A DNA stretch of 64,000 nt from positions 3,968,001 through 4,032,000 of the forward strand of contig OZ005707.1 of NCBI GenBank assembly GCA_963930775.1, in the 5' to 3' direction. The notes under the pieces are model-generated. The model saw only the letters and a program-made list of their open reading frames with translations, did not search any database and had not been told where the DNA came from. The DNA comes from Cliona cf. orientalis. Its lineage: Eukaryota; Porifera; Demospongiae; Clionaida; Clionaidae. Shown here piece by piece: positions 48,501 through 53,085 of this stretch; position 1 is the stretch's first letter, and each line of letters begins with the position of its first letter. Position numbers and translations under genes: made by a program.

Positions 48501-51500
48501 TGCCAAGGGCAAAGAAAGATTTACAGCCTAATTACCTCGCTAAAATATCATGGTTACAGTTGTTACATGTATATTCTAAATCAGTTAGAGACCTCGTCCA
48601 ATGGTCTCTAACCTTTTTAAAGATCCTCAGGCACCGTCACTTTGCTTGGGATGCTATAGCCTTCATCCTTTGGGTCTTAAAAAATACATGTTGAGACCTT
48701 ATCACTAATCACTAACTATTATGTAGCTAGTTTTTCGTTTCATTATTATTGAAACGTGCTCTACATGATATGGAATTTCAAGGTATTTTTTTGTCCAGAA
48801 CATAGAAAGAGGGAGATCCTTTGCTATTTTTTTAGACTAGTTGTTAATTCATAGTTGCTCTCATTTGCCATCCGGCAGCTATCCACCGTGTGGCAATCAA
48901 GGCCATGAATAAAAAACTAAGCTTGTAGTCGCATGACAGCTAGTAATTACTGATTTAATACCTATTAAGTAAAATAATATTAAATGCATGACATTGTGTA
49001 TTTCATAGGTCATATCCAGTTGTAGACCACTCATCCCAAGATGCACTGACCATAGTATCCCCAACACACAGGCCGACAAAGAAAGTAAAAGTTGATAGTT
49101 CACCACGCTATGCAGATAGAAATGGAAGGTGAGCCAGAATTTGGTCACTTTTCTGCCCTCTTCATTTCCTTGTCAGCTCTTGATTGACAAAAGATAGCAA
49201 AGGCTTCTTTTCAATACCAAGAGCATTGAGGCTTTGTGCTGTATCATCATTAGCAAACTATATGTAGGATTGGGGATGGGGGATGGTTTGCCTGATACTG
49301 CAGCTATCAATATTATGTAACTACTATGCGTGGCTTTGAGAGACCTTGGCATATTAGGTACTGTTAACACCACTAACATTAGGTATACATGTACGTGTCC
49401 TGTTGTATTTATGTGACAGTGAAGTGGTATCGTCTCAGCCAGTCCACAAAAGTGACACTGACAGTGATAATGTTGATAGTGTGGGTGCTAGAGGGGCGAT
49501 GATTGTTGAGAGCTTCACCCAACCTTCACGATTTGATGAGCTCATTATTGGAACACAGATTCCATGTACCCCTGGTGCTTCACAGGTAAAGCAGTTCTAA
49601 CCTATTTCTGGTGTTATTTGCATGTAACTGTTATATGATTGATTTTTTATCCTTTGCATTCATGTGTATGTAGATGTCATTTCAGCGCCTTGCTCTGCGC
49701 ATGACTAGATTTTATACCAACGAATCAAGTTCAAAAGTCTGGAGTCGATTGCAGCAAGTGGTGAAGAAGTTGGGATATGAAACAAAAACCAGTCCAGATA
49801 AGGTGAGTTAATTTATGGTTATGTGAGTCATGTTTAATGATTGTTTAATCAGATGAGCATGGTTGTACTGACTACCGACTCTCGAAGACAACCTCTGATA
49901 TTCAAGGCATCACTGTATGAACTGAGTGTCACCCTCCTACTGGTAGAATTTCGGAGATCTAAGGTCAGTCAGCTGTACATGTAGGTTGTATTCACTTTAG
50001 TTGATGCAATAAGTTAGCAAGACCTTCGTTTTTGTACTTGTCTTGATGCAAAGCTCCAGCATCATGGACATCTCTTAAGTCACTCAGTTGGTACCATATA
50101 GTGGGAAATTTTCGAGGGAGAAAACATTCACAAATTTCACGAGTTTACAGCCATCCGCGAAAGTTTTCTCCATGAAATTTTAGGCATGCCGTACTCTTTA
50201 TGCGATCAGTTTAACATTCTGTGAAAATTTTCTCCACGAAATGCTCCCTTCCTGCCGATCCGCGAGTTTTCTCCCTCGAAAGTTTCCCACTATACAGTAC
50301 GTAGCTGAACGTGTTTCATCGCTGAAATATAGGAGAGGGAGTGGGTGTCTTTATTTACTTGTTAGCTGTGCTGGAGTGTCCCGAGTATGCTGTTAATATC
50401 TCGTGCATACAGTGATACAGAGCGAGAACACATTTTTACCACTGGTTTTTGCATGCAATGCCTGTGGCAAGTTATGTCATCTTTTGTGTGGCTTCAGCAT
50501 GTAATTGGTGCAGTTTCACAGGATTGGATTATAGTTAAGAATCCCTGTTTGAGTTGAAGATAGGTACTAACAAGATACATATTGTTGACGTTCCAACTAA
50601 GAAGTCTTATCTACAAAGAATATTGACCAATATAGCCTAGAATATGGTCCTATTTACATCAGGAACAGAATCTTGCTCTAGTTAAGGAGTTGATATTGTG
50701 CTCTGTGCATCAATAATTCTTGTGTGTGTGTGGAACTGTAAGCGTTTTGCAGGAAACGCCGAATCCAGAAGCAAACATTTTCGCTGATAGCTCCTGGTTT
50801 GAAGTCTCAATATTAACCTCTGGCTAGGTGGTCTTACCCTGTACATAAGTATTCTTACCTGTGTATTAAACTTGCATAGAGGGAAAAAAAGGTCTGCTTT
50901 GATGACATTGCACCAAATGAATGTATACACTAGTGATATTTTCATTGACCACGCCCACTGACAATATGGGAACAAGAAGGTAGCGATAACAGTTATTAGT
51001 GTTAATGTGTGGAGCCCTTTGCTTCTAAAGCGCTAACAAACAAGGTAAGATAGTAATGTTAGCAGGGCCAAAGCATTTCCAATAGTCCAGAGGTTGACAG
51101 CTACTGCTTCGCTCAGCAGTCCATTGATCATTTGTGAGTACATACCAGAGTAATTCTCTACATTCAGAAACTTATCTAATGTTATCTGTAGCGTTCCATC
51201 TTGTGATTTTTGGTATTACTACTCGTTATTAGACACATTTCGCTTACCTTATACTTTCCTAATATAGGCGCCGTTAAAAATAACTACAGATTGCGCAGGC
51301 GCTTCCAATTAGAATTAAAAAATTTGTGAGCAGGTCAAAGGGTGCCTAAATTAAGGAGGTGCCTAAGCTGAATTTAGAATGGGTCTGTTGTTTTCACTGC
51401 TGACACTTAAAATTAATAGTACCCTTAGTGACTGGTAAAGCTTCCAAAAATATGGTTCTAGTTTCGGTTCTTTTTTGCATATATATGACTAGAAATTGAA

Positions 51501-53085
51501 ATATCAAGTACATGGTAGGTGAAAGGAAATTAAAAGTGTATTTCTAGTACTTCTGGAAATTTTACTCTGATAGCTGAATCATGCTTGAGTTGCTGGTACT
51601 GGGATTGTCTGGTGCTACACTGAAGTTAATACCATAGAGTGCTGCAATTATCCCCCCCCCCCCCCCCCCTTGAGCATAAGGCCCTTACACTTCTAGCTTA
51701 AGTTCCTACATACGTAGGTAGTTCTATCTGTGTATACCTTAATTAGGATGATAATTATTTGCAGGTACATTTTTCTTTGATTTTGGCTGAAATGGTTAAT
51801 TTTTAGGCAAGAATGGTACAGGGTCGACGAAGTCTAGTGCTCGATAGTGCATATAGCTAATATTAGCAGATACAAAAATTTGTGTTAGTACCCACAAAAA
51901 TAGTCATCCTAATCCTAAGGTAAGCCCCTCTTTGACTTAAAAAGATTATATATATTAGAGTCTATAAGCCAATAAAAACAGAAGCTTAAGCTAACATACT
52001 AGCTATTTGTCATAGTGTATGCCTTTGTCATTTTTCTTTCAAGTTAGCCCAGTCTCAAACAGCCAGAGAGAGTGCCAAGATTGTGCGTCATGTGGCATTT
52101 ATCAGTCAGTGATAATCTGTTTTGCCATTTGCTACGATGCAGAAGTGGGGAGGTCATAATCACGGGACTTTACAGTGTATAGTAATACCATGCGTACATG
52201 CTATTGCTTGTTAACCTTTGGTGCATGCACCGCAGGGTTACGGTAGTTGTTGTGTGTGTGTTTATCTGTGTCTGTTACCGCTAGCTGCTACATATCTTGT
52301 TTGCGAGTCAAAAATGTGGCGTTGCAAGGTTCCTTATGATGTTTCAAAGCACTATAGGCACGGTAGTCCGCCACCTCCCTCGCTCAGTCCATGATCCACT
52401 ATGCGAACTTTCGATGATCATGGGATGATAGAGGCTTTTTCAACTCTAAGGACGTGCATGTGCATTCTTGTGGTACTCTTTGACTCTCTGGCTATGTAAA
52501 CGTGCATGGCATTGTGGTGCTTGGACCCAAGTGAGCAACTTGCAGCGATAGTATTGTATAGTGTACTGCTCAGCACACTTCATCCTTGCACAAAGTTTTC
52601 TTCAAGATGTTTTGAAGAAGCTAGCTAATCATCAACATAGTCCCCAAGAACCGGACGGAGGCTATACTGTGAGGGCAGTTGATTTGATGTTGGCATCGTA
52701 GTGCAGACAACACACCGGGGTTAACATTGTTGCTGTGAGCCATTGAACCTTGAATAACACTGCTGTGCAAGTATAATATTATAGCCTTATCCCCAGTAGC
52801 CTTGACAACCCCCCCCCCCCCCCCCCCCCCCAAAATCCTTCACCCCCTTTTCTGGAAACATGTAGCTAATGCCATGCAACGCACTGAGCATTTTATGCTC
52901 AAGAGAGCTCTAGTTTGATGATTGTTGCCTGCATACTGAAATCAACACACACACTCATATTTCCATTCACTCCACCAAAATGAACACACAACATGCAGGG
53001 TGATGGAATCGAGTTTAAGAAGCTATTTAAACAGGTTAAAGATCAATGTATGGATATCATTTGCAAACCTCATTCCATTCTGTAG
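9415..53085 (+). CDS. CHEK1: Checkpoint kinase 1 (CHK1), split gene
   Basis: Serine/threonine kinase of the ATR-dependent DNA damage and replication checkpoint (family knowledge). Exons placed: 9415-9512, 9573-9675, 13372-13495, 24783-24847, 28805-28874, 29588-29776, 31760-31864, 49009/49020-49128, 49420-49585, 49674-49802, 49853-49963 and 52999-53085; phases agree across every join that could be tested. Visible kinase marks are the glycine loop GEGAYGE, VAVKVV lysine, [11 protein letters not shown], and [10 protein letters not shown]. The C-terminal half shows RMTRF and the KA1-like end. The segment for subdomains X-XI between 31864 and 49009 was not found with confidence; 38570-38625 is a weak candidate. 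Introns reach 11.3 kb (intron 3) and about 17 kb (after exon 7), filled with mobile elements. The placed kinase motifs are intact, so the gene looks functional rather than a retrocopy. Confidence 0.93.
9573..9675 (+). CDS. CHEK1: CHK1 exon 2 (ATP-binding lysine)
   Basis: Acceptor AG at 9571-9572. Completes the Glu codon of GE-V and encodes [18 protein letters not shown], with the invariant VAVK lysine. Ends in phase 0 before GTATTA. Confidence 0.9.
9864..10327. mobile_element. MULE-like MITE (copy 2), in CHK1 intron 2
   Basis: Inverted ends: TCGTCCCCAGG near 9869 mirrors CCTGGGGACGA near 10312-10322. Mirrored inner blocks read ACACACTGTTTGCGCATG and CATGCGTAAACAGTGTGT. The interior contains a 100-codon open frame with no recognisable product. 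No clean target duplication was seen. Confidence 0.6.
10328..10813. other. Intron 2 sequence, unassigned
   Basis: Intronic DNA between two MULE-like elements. The open frames are short and no family, RNA or tandem repeat was recognised. Confidence 0.35.
10814..11139. mobile_element. MULE-like MITE with 9-bp target duplication
   Basis: Terminal inverted repeats of about 75 bp begin TAGTCTCGCGGAGCCAGACC and end with the mirror image at 11139. The flanks are an identical nonamer, GTTTAGATT, on both sides (10805-10813 and 11140-11148). A 9-bp duplication is characteristic of Mutator-like elements; with the TAG...CTA ends this defines the family seen also at 1684 and 9864. The interior is non-coding. 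Confidence 0.8.
11149..12771. other. Intron 2, possible decayed coding fragment
   Basis: No recognised gene. At 11763-12137 a 124-codon open frame lies on the plus strand, and an overlapping frame at 12005-12060 also reads protein-like, so this may be a frameshifted relic of a gene or transposon. Nothing ties it to a family. The remainder is AT-rich intron. Confidence 0.3.
12772..13166. mobile_element. MITE family B, copy 1 (ACAAGTAT ends)
   Basis: Inverted ends from ACAAGTATAAAAAAGAATTG at 12772 to the mirror ending ACTTGT at 13166, about 60 bp. The arms include GGATGAAGTAGGGATGG and GATTTGTAGGGATAATCACA. Other copies: 25268-25400, 31103-31505, 57343-57742 and a fragment near 54985-55015. 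No coding capacity. Confidence 0.75.
13372..13495 (+). CDS. CHEK1: CHK1 exon 3 (helix C to hinge)
   Basis: Acceptor AG at 13370-13371. Encodes [17 protein letters not shown], then [16 protein letters not shown], the hinge and start of the helical lobe. Ends in phase 1 before GTACAT. Confidence 0.92.
13545..13662. mobile_element. MITE family C, copy 1
   Basis: Short inverted-repeat unit starting TAGACACTTGAGGAGG and ending AGTGTCTA. Family C copies also lie at 13779-13904, 14269-14412, about 34743-34850 and from 63942 to the window end. The arms mirror 'gatttagaagac...gtcttcta'. Confidence 0.65.
13779..13904. mobile_element. MITE family C, copy 2
   Basis: Starts GGCACTATTTAGGAGGTTTC and ends in the mirrored AGTGTCTA. 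Followed, like copy 1, by a CCTAGCAAC...TGCCTAGCAA stretch also found near 48370-48430, suggesting a larger shared unit. Confidence 0.6.
14269..14412. mobile_element. MITE family C, copy 3
   Basis: The best preserved copy in this intron: TAGACACTGTTTAGGAG at the left mirrors CTAAACAGTGTCTA at the right, 144 bp in all. Confidence 0.7.
14413..15441. other. Intron 3, unassigned
   Basis: No gene or named repeat recognised. It contains a C-run at 14769-14779 and a GAGCCCTCGGGC / TGCAATAA patch near 15359-15405 resembling the mirrored element near 32230-32310. Confidence 0.35.
15442..15848. mobile_element. Pogo/Tigger-like MITE
   Basis: CAGTGTAGTTCACTTAATTC at 15442 mirrors TTAAGTGGACTACACTG ending at 15848. 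It is flanked by TA on both sides, the duplication expected for Tc1/mariner/pogo elements. The repeated 'TTAATTCAAAT' words inside the ends fit a Tigger-type terminus. Non-coding. Confidence 0.75.
15934..16118. mobile_element. MITE family F, TACCGTA ends
   Basis: A 185-bp palindromic unit: TACCGTAAATCGCGAATATT at 15934 mirrors AATATTCGCGATTTACGGTA ending at 16118. One of several families here sharing the TACCGTA terminus. Confidence 0.8.
16267..16300. repeat. (ACATGT)n microsatellite
   Basis: About five tandem ACATGT hexamers. A shorter run occurs at 30888-30906. Confidence 0.8.
16541..16904. mobile_element. Nested hAT-like MITE, CAGGGTTTATTTCA ends
   Basis: CAGGGTTTATTTCA at 16541 mirrors TGAAATAAACCCTG ending at 16904. 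G-rich and C-rich subterminal blocks (GGGGGGGCAA and its mirror) pair with each other. TACAG flanks both sides. Non-coding. Confidence 0.7.
17038..17459 (+). mobile_element. MITE family D copy 1, TACCGTA ends
   Basis: TACCGTAAACTCTGGTTA at 17038 mirrors TAACCAGAGTTTACGGTA ending at 17459. The interior repeats the word TTAAGCGCAT in both directions and contains conserved GC-rich blocks (GCCCAAACGTTTGTGGGCGT). A second copy in the opposite orientation is at 42006-42449. Confidence 0.85.
17547..17929. other. Intron 3, unassigned
   Basis: No recognisable feature. It separates the hAT-like nest from the DIRS1-like element. Confidence 0.35.
18010..19472 (+). pseudogene. DIRS1-like gag remnant
   Basis: A proline-rich start leads into [19 protein letters not shown] (18228-18284), a hallmark segment of DIRS1-type gag as I recall the family. 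One frame change near 18350 continues as a further conserved segment to about 18505. After an unrelated 490-bp insert the coding sense resumes near 19100 with two Cys/His clusters (CRHF...CKYRH...CSTC), a probable nucleic-acid-binding zinc module. Broken by several frameshifts. Confidence 0.7.
18560..19050. other. Unknown insert within DIRS1-like gag
   Basis: Sequence that does not continue the gag reading frames. It includes a short hairpin (AAGCCACACC...GGTGTGGCTT, 18663-18700) and repeated ACGCGTG words at 18877-18935. Its origin is not recognised. Confidence 0.35.
19690..20960 (+). pseudogene. DIRS1-like reverse transcriptase/RNase H remnant
   Basis: Recognisable pieces: a gag-pol linker segment near 19800-19930, [15 protein letters not shown] at about 20290, [14 protein letters not shown] at 20391, the polymerase box as YLDDY at 20492-20506, and an RNase H-like [11 protein letters not shown] at about 20856. 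The order is that of DIRS1 pol. Stops and frameshifts separate the pieces. The reading is cut at about 20965 by a LINE insertion. Confidence 0.8.
20966..21732 (+). mobile_element. 5'-truncated LINE with poly(A) tail
   Basis: Encodes the C-terminal end of a non-LTR reverse transcriptase (20991-21602, 203 codons, intact): [17 protein letters not shown], then [19 protein letters not shown], typical of Jockey/CR1-type LINEs. A tail of about 21 A ends at 21732. It inserted into the DIRS1-like RNase H region: the DIRS frame ending ...SITA(K) at 20965 resumes as ELIP just after the tail. No target duplication longer than 3 bp was seen. It is younger than the DIRS copy and its ORF is undamaged over this length, so it is probably recent. 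Confidence 0.88.
21733..22830 (+). pseudogene. DIRS1-like tyrosine recombinase remnant
   Basis: Segments resembling the RNase H tail and recombinase: [14 protein letters not shown] near 22235, then FFRLGEVLP at about 22460, carrying the first catalytic arginine of tyrosine recombinases, and SLAWDS..VQVHLK. The second catalytic box, normally HxxR (HSFRIGA in this family), reads HSFGIGA near 22770, so the arginine is lost. Frameshifts are also present. Inactive. Confidence 0.75.
22841..24059. other. Intron 3; includes repeat family K copy
   Basis: Mostly unassigned. A small hairpin (GCCAGCCCAAAAG mirrored as CTTTGGGCTGGC) lies at 23226-23270. The stretch 23816-23905 resembles 28190-28371 and 58988-59120: it starts TAGTGTCCTGGATAA and contains CCCCTTGAAATG, a dispersed small repeat called family K here. 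Confidence 0.45.
24060..24405. mobile_element. Pogo/Tigger-like MITE, CAGAGCAACCT ends
   Basis: CAGAGCAACCTTGATTATCT at 24060 mirrors GATAATCGAGGTTGCGCTG ending at 24405. TA lies on both sides. The GATTATCNGGA word recurs internally. The terminus style matches Tigger/pogo elements. Non-coding. Confidence 0.8.
24783..24847 (+). CDS. CHEK1: CHK1 exon 4 (subdomain VIa start)
   Basis: A 65-bp exon between 11.3 kb and 4.0 kb introns. Acceptor AG is at 24781-24782 and the donor is GTCAGG at 24848. It completes a Glu codon and encodes [20 protein letters not shown], aligning with the family's EPDxGM...FFxQL(M/I)AG. Phase 1 in and phase 0 out match exons 3 and 5. Confidence 0.9.
24919..25222. mobile_element. 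Foldback element with head-to-head tRNA-like arms
   Basis: GAAACAGGTGATTGAGAAG at 24919 mirrors CTTCTCAATCGCCTGTTTC ending at 25222; the arms are about 80-90 bp. Each arm carries a pol III B-box-like sequence: GGTTCAAATCC at 25160-25170 on plus and its reverse complement GGATTTGAACC at 24970-24980. The right arm can draw a D stem, a 5-bp anticodon stem (TCTGA/TCAGA) and a T arm, but the acceptor stem does not pair. It is probably a tRNA-derived SINE dimer or a foldback that captured one. Confidence 0.65.
25268..25400. mobile_element. MITE family B fragment
   Basis: AGTAGGGATGGCA near 25268 mirrors TGCCATCCCTACTTCATCC near 25360-25378, the family B terminus. The interior is short, so this is a deleted copy. 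Confidence 0.6.
26150..27800. repeat. Long inverted repeat flanking ~1 kb
   Basis: Arms of roughly 290 bp at 26150-26440 and 27495-27800 are imperfect reverse complements; both carry ACAGAGCAACTCTTCTACTT and CACTTCTGTGCATGC words. In both arms the same translated segment is readable (an MIQxPFN...KFFHQxVPE pattern; 26313-26470 on plus, 27490-27650 on minus), so the arms may derive from coding sequence. The middle contains poly(C) (27076-27097) and poly(G) tracts. Class unknown. Confidence 0.6.
27801..28104. other. Intron 4, unassigned
   Basis: Nothing recognised beyond a T-run near 27957-27966. Confidence 0.35.
28105..28190. mobile_element. Short MULE-like MITE
   Basis: TAGCCTTGTCCCCAGGCC at 28105 mirrors GCCTGGGGACGAGGCTA ending at 28190: the same terminus as the elements at 1684 and 9864, reduced to 86 bp. 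Confidence 0.65.
28191..28804. other. Intron 4 end; repeat family K copy
   Basis: 28191-28371 is a family K copy, with AAGTGCCC and CCCTTGAAATGAGG words mirrored as GGGCACTTGCCTGGGATACT. The rest up to the exon 5 acceptor is AT-rich intron. Confidence 0.45.
28805..28874 (+). CDS. CHEK1: CHK1 exon 5 (catalytic loop)
   Basis: Encodes [20 protein letters not shown], with the catalytic HRD aspartate and the PEN asparagine. Acceptor TTCAG at 28800-28804, donor GTAAGT at 28875, phase 1 out. Confidence 0.95.
29033..29556 (-). mobile_element. MITE family A, copy 3, next to exon 6
   Basis: The minus-strand orientation of family A (compare 61767-62208): its 5' end is the mirror of GGGCCCTCTTTCGC at 29531-29544, and the other end near 29050 has CAAAGAGGGCCC and TTGGGCTCAATTTCC. 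It carries a roughly 65-bp stretch (about 29090-29160) absent from the other copies. It ends 31 bp before the exon 6 acceptor. Confidence 0.75.
29588..29776 (+). CDS. CHEK1: CHK1 exon 6 (DFG, activation loop)
   Basis: Encodes [18 protein letters not shown], then [19 protein letters not shown] and [15 protein letters not shown]: the DFG metal site, P+1 loop, APE motif and subdomain IX. Donor GTGAGT at 29777. Confidence 0.97.
29777..30404. other. Intron 6 with CATGCA-rich patch
   Basis: No gene. From about 30040 the words ATGCATG, ACATGTA and TAGCATGC recur densely, continuing on the far side of the MITE at 30405-30611 to about 30780. Confidence 0.45.
30405..30611. mobile_element. MITE family E copy 1, CCGTATAGCGGGAAA ends
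   Basis: CCGTATAGCGGGAAACTTTC at 30405 mirrors TTTCCCGCTATACGG ending at 30611. The arms repeat CGAAAGTTTTCTCC several times. Copies also at 50094-50297 and about 55152-55425. The copy interrupts the CATGCA-rich patch. Confidence 0.8.
30612..31102. other. Intron 6, CATGCA patch and family A fragment
   Basis: The CATGCA-rich patch ends near 30780. At about 30975-31055 lies a one-ended family A fragment (GACCTTATCAGGAAATTGA and TATTCTGTAGTGTGCCCTC). Confidence 0.45.
31103..31505. mobile_element. MITE family B, copy 3
   Basis: ACAAGTATAAAAACAG at 31103, then GAAGGATGAAGTAGGGATGG, mirrored by CCATCCCTACTTTATCCTTC near 31475-31494. About 400 bp, non-coding. Confidence 0.7.
31760..31864 (+). CDS. 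CHEK1: CHK1 exon 7 (subdomain IX-X)
   Basis: Encodes [20 protein letters not shown], then [11 protein letters not shown], matching the LPWD...W..I...PL segment of CHK1. Acceptor AG at 31758-31759, donor GGTAAG at 31865, phase 1 out. Confidence 0.95.
31865..33386. other. Intron 7 start, two minor repeats
   Basis: 31970-32110 resembles 52225-52350 (TGCTACATA..TCGTTTGC, AAGGTTCCTTNTG words). 32230-32310 is a hairpin-like stretch in which GGCATTTATTGCAC mirrors GGCAATAAATGCC. The expected CHK1 exon for subdomains X-XI was not recognised here. Confidence 0.4.
33387..33710. mobile_element. MITE with AGGCCAGACCAAATTAATTT ends
   Basis: AGGCCAGACCAAATTAATTT at 33387 mirrors AAATTAATTTGGTCTGGCCT ending at 33710; the match continues about 15 bp inward (TTGTTGC, CGGAT). 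The family is not recognised and there is no coding capacity. Confidence 0.8.
34743..34850. repeat. MITE family C fragment
   Basis: GTTAGACTG..TTACTAGGTTTCTACGTGATT and AAGGGTTCTACAGAG match the left half of family C. The right terminus is missing. Confidence 0.5.
36203..36597. mobile_element. Near-perfect palindrome, MULE-like, 9-bp duplication
   Basis: CAGAGGAGGTAGGACACGCT at 36212 mirrors AGCGTGTCCTACCTCCTCTG ending at 36588. The two arms are about 180 bp each with few mismatches around a 15-20 bp centre near 36395. It is flanked by an identical nonamer CTGTGTAGC at 36203-36211 and 36589-36597. The nonamer contains the TAG stop of the decayed ORF that ends at 36210, so the insertion sits on the stop codon. 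A 9-bp duplication indicates a Mutator-like origin. Confidence 0.85.
36673..37451 (+). mobile_element. MITE family A, copy 1, with nested hairpin
   Basis: TACCATACCCTCGCGAAAG at 36673 mirrors CTCTTTCGCGAGGGTACGGTA ending at 37451. Compared with the 442-bp copy at 61767-62208, it contains an extra stretch of about 270 bp (about 37036-37300) that is itself a hairpin. Confidence 0.85.
37077..37276. repeat. Hairpin with a duplicated 30-bp unit in one arm
   Basis: Two arms of nearly 90 bp (GAATAAAACGAAGATTCTTTG... mirrored at 37256-37276; ACAACTTAACTGTTCGGTAA mirrored at 37229-37250). In the right arm the 30-bp unit starting GGATGACTAGAGCATCTAG occurs twice in tandem (37166-37195, 37196-37225), but only once, inverted, in the left arm. 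Inserted inside a family A MITE. Confidence 0.8.
37515..37935 (-). pseudogene. Tc1/mariner-like transposase remnant
   Basis: Read on minus from about 37930: a helix-turn-helix-like stretch [19 protein letters not shown], then [18 protein letters not shown], typical of Tc1-like N-terminal domains. The DDE core is mostly deleted; the final block [19 protein letters not shown] (about 37585-37640) matches the family's LPPYSPxLNPIE end. Frame breaks lie near 37720. It cannot encode an active enzyme. Confidence 0.8.
38140..38300. mobile_element. MITE family G copy 1
   Basis: TACTGTGTTTATGCTAA at 38140 starts a stretch matching, in opposite orientation, 63498-63677. Shared inner blocks: GCATGATCTAATTAGCGCAAG and GTGACGACCTTTACC. 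The right end is eroded. Confidence 0.7.
38570..38625 (+). CDS. Weak candidate CHK1 exon (subdomain XI)
   Basis: A pyrimidine tract (38549-38560) and TCTAG precede 56 bp encoding [17 protein letters not shown], then a GTAATG donor. The R..MxVxDL....F pattern weakly resembles the R(I/M)T...DI...WF end of protein kinases. Phases (in 2, out 1) fit the later exon only if it starts at 49020, and an intermediate exon is still required after exon 7. Chance is quite possible. Confidence 0.25.
38640..39600. other. Intron 7, unassigned
   Basis: AT-rich sequence without a recognised gene or repeat, up to the copia relic. Confidence 0.35.
39610..41580 (-). pseudogene. Ty1/copia-like pol remnant (minus strand)
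   Basis: Read 5' to 3' on minus: an integrase-end segment [13 protein letters not shown] (about 41450), the start of reverse transcriptase ([18 protein letters not shown], about 41330), [12 protein letters not shown] (about 40545), AYIDDI catalytic box at about 40360, a [17 protein letters not shown] segment (about 40095) and RNase H with [14 protein letters not shown] (about 39905) and [15 protein letters not shown]. Stops and frameshifts occur throughout. About 600 bp of foreign DNA (about 40570-41190, including a poly(C) run at 41061-41078) interrupts it. LTRs were not found. Confidence 0.82.
41604..41930 (+). pseudogene. copia-like protease-region fragment (plus strand)
   Basis: A 104-codon frame with [12 protein letters not shown], the aspartic protease DTGA signature as in copia polyproteins. 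It faces away from the minus-strand copia relic, with which it shares a junction near 41590. No integrase follows directly because family D and other DNA intervenes. Confidence 0.6.
42006..42449 (-). mobile_element. MITE family D copy 2, TACCGTA ends
   Basis: The reverse-orientation copy of 17038-17459: the 3' end CAGAGTTTACGGTA is at 42436-42449 and the 5' end TACCGTATAATCTG at 42006. The inner GC-rich blocks and the TTAAGCGCATGCGC words are conserved. Confidence 0.85.
42450..43799. other. Intron 7, unassigned
   Basis: Between two copia fragments. Open frames of 60-86 codons lie on both strands, some overlapping, with no domain recognised. Confidence 0.3.
43800..44110 (+). pseudogene. copia-like integrase fragment (plus strand)
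   Basis: The segment [17 protein letters not shown] (about 43818-43870) is the GxxERxNRT motif of copia integrase cores. The following sequence [17 protein letters not shown]... (about 43960) agrees with the family after a frameshift. Probably the same insertion as the protease fragment at 41604. Confidence 0.75.
44111..44967. other. Intron 7, unassigned
   Basis: No recognisable feature. A Ser/Thr-rich open frame (44306-44539) has no known match. Confidence 0.3.
44968..45162 (+). repeat. 97-bp tandem duplication
   Basis: Two adjacent copies, 44968-45064 and 45065-45162, both starting GTGCCCTGTCCATCATAAG and sharing GCGTACTCTGGCTCCATCAG. They differ at only a few positions, so the event is fairly recent. 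Confidence 0.85.
45163..46357. other. Intron 7, unassigned
   Basis: 45163-45300 continues the open frame that begins in the tandem duplication ([17 protein letters not shown]). Its style recalls retroelement polyprotein but no family call is safe. The rest has no recognised feature. Confidence 0.3.
46358..48300. repeat. Five tandem units with CACTA-type inverted ends
   Basis: Units at 46358-46730, 46750-47115, 47134-47510, 47540-47912 and 47932-48300 (366-377 bp). Each begins CACTAAGTAGAAAAAAA and ends TTTTTTTCTGCTTAGTG, inverted repeats of about 17 bp. Spacers are 18-29 bp and three read (T/G)..GG(T/C)C(G/C)CCTTGTTACA. Conserved inner blocks: GGGCACGCAGAATGG, TTGATTCAC.CCTTAGAATT, CCCATATGTTTGTATAGG and GCATTGTATGGCTCTACTATGC (one or two changes). 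Units 1 and 3 share one middle variant (CGTGAAAAACGGGGAATACC) and 2 and 5 another (an ATTACGGGCGCGCGGGG block), so variants alternate. Ends resemble CACTA/EnSpm elements, but none is coding. Confidence 0.85.
48301..49008. other. Intron 7 end with unrecognised 70-codon ORF
   Basis: 48482-48694 is an open plus-strand frame ([20 protein letters not shown]..) that reads like protein but is not recognised. 48360-48430 shares CCTAGCAAC words with 13680-13960, beside family C copies. Confidence 0.35.
49009..49128 (+). CDS. CHEK1: CHK1 exon, linker region
   Basis: Encodes [20 protein letters not shown], then [14 protein letters not shown], a basic Ser/Thr-rich linker like that after the CHK1 kinase domain. 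Two acceptors are possible, AG at 49007-49008 or at 49018-49019. The donor is GTGAGC at 49129 (phase 2). Confidence 0.75.
49420..49585 (+). CDS. CHEK1: CHK1 exon, regulatory region
   Basis: Encodes [17 protein letters not shown], then [16 protein letters not shown] and TPGASQ, aligning with SFSQPxxxDxxLLxxQ...GTPGSSQ of animal CHK1. Several SQ/TQ pairs (SSQP, GTQ, ASQ) are typical of sites for ATR-type kinases. Which of them are used is unknown. Confidence 0.9.
49674..49802 (+). CDS. CHEK1: CHK1 exon, KA1-like domain start
   Basis: Encodes [19 protein letters not shown], then [15 protein letters not shown]. It matches the RLVKRMTRFFTK...LGY block of the C-terminal autoinhibitory (KA1-like) domain. 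Confidence 0.92.
49853..49963 (+). CDS. CHEK1: CHK1 exon, KA1-like domain middle
   Basis: Encodes [20 protein letters not shown], then LVEFRRSK, aligning with TISTTDRRNNKLIFK...VDFRLSK. Phase 0 on both sides. Confidence 0.92.
49964..52998. other. Last CHK1 intron
   Basis: 3.0 kb. Holds a family E MITE (50094-50297), a poly(C) run (51652-51670), a repeat at 52225-52350 similar to 31970-32110, and a poly(C) run of about 23 at 52810-52832. No other gene recognised. Confidence 0.5.
50094..50297. mobile_element. MITE family E copy 2
   Basis: CCATATAGTGGGAAATTTTC at 50094 mirrors TTTCCCACTATACAG ending about 50297, with the inner CGAAAGTTTTCTCC words of the family. Confidence 0.75.
52999..53085 (+). 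CDS. CHEK1: CHK1 last exon
   Basis: Acceptor AG at 52997-52998. Encodes [20 protein letters not shown] and ends ...SIL with TAG at 53083-53085, matching the GDGLEFKRHFLKIKGKLIDI end of CHK1. Confidence 0.9.
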   Translation, partial: GDGIEFKKLFKQVKDQCMDIICKPHSIL

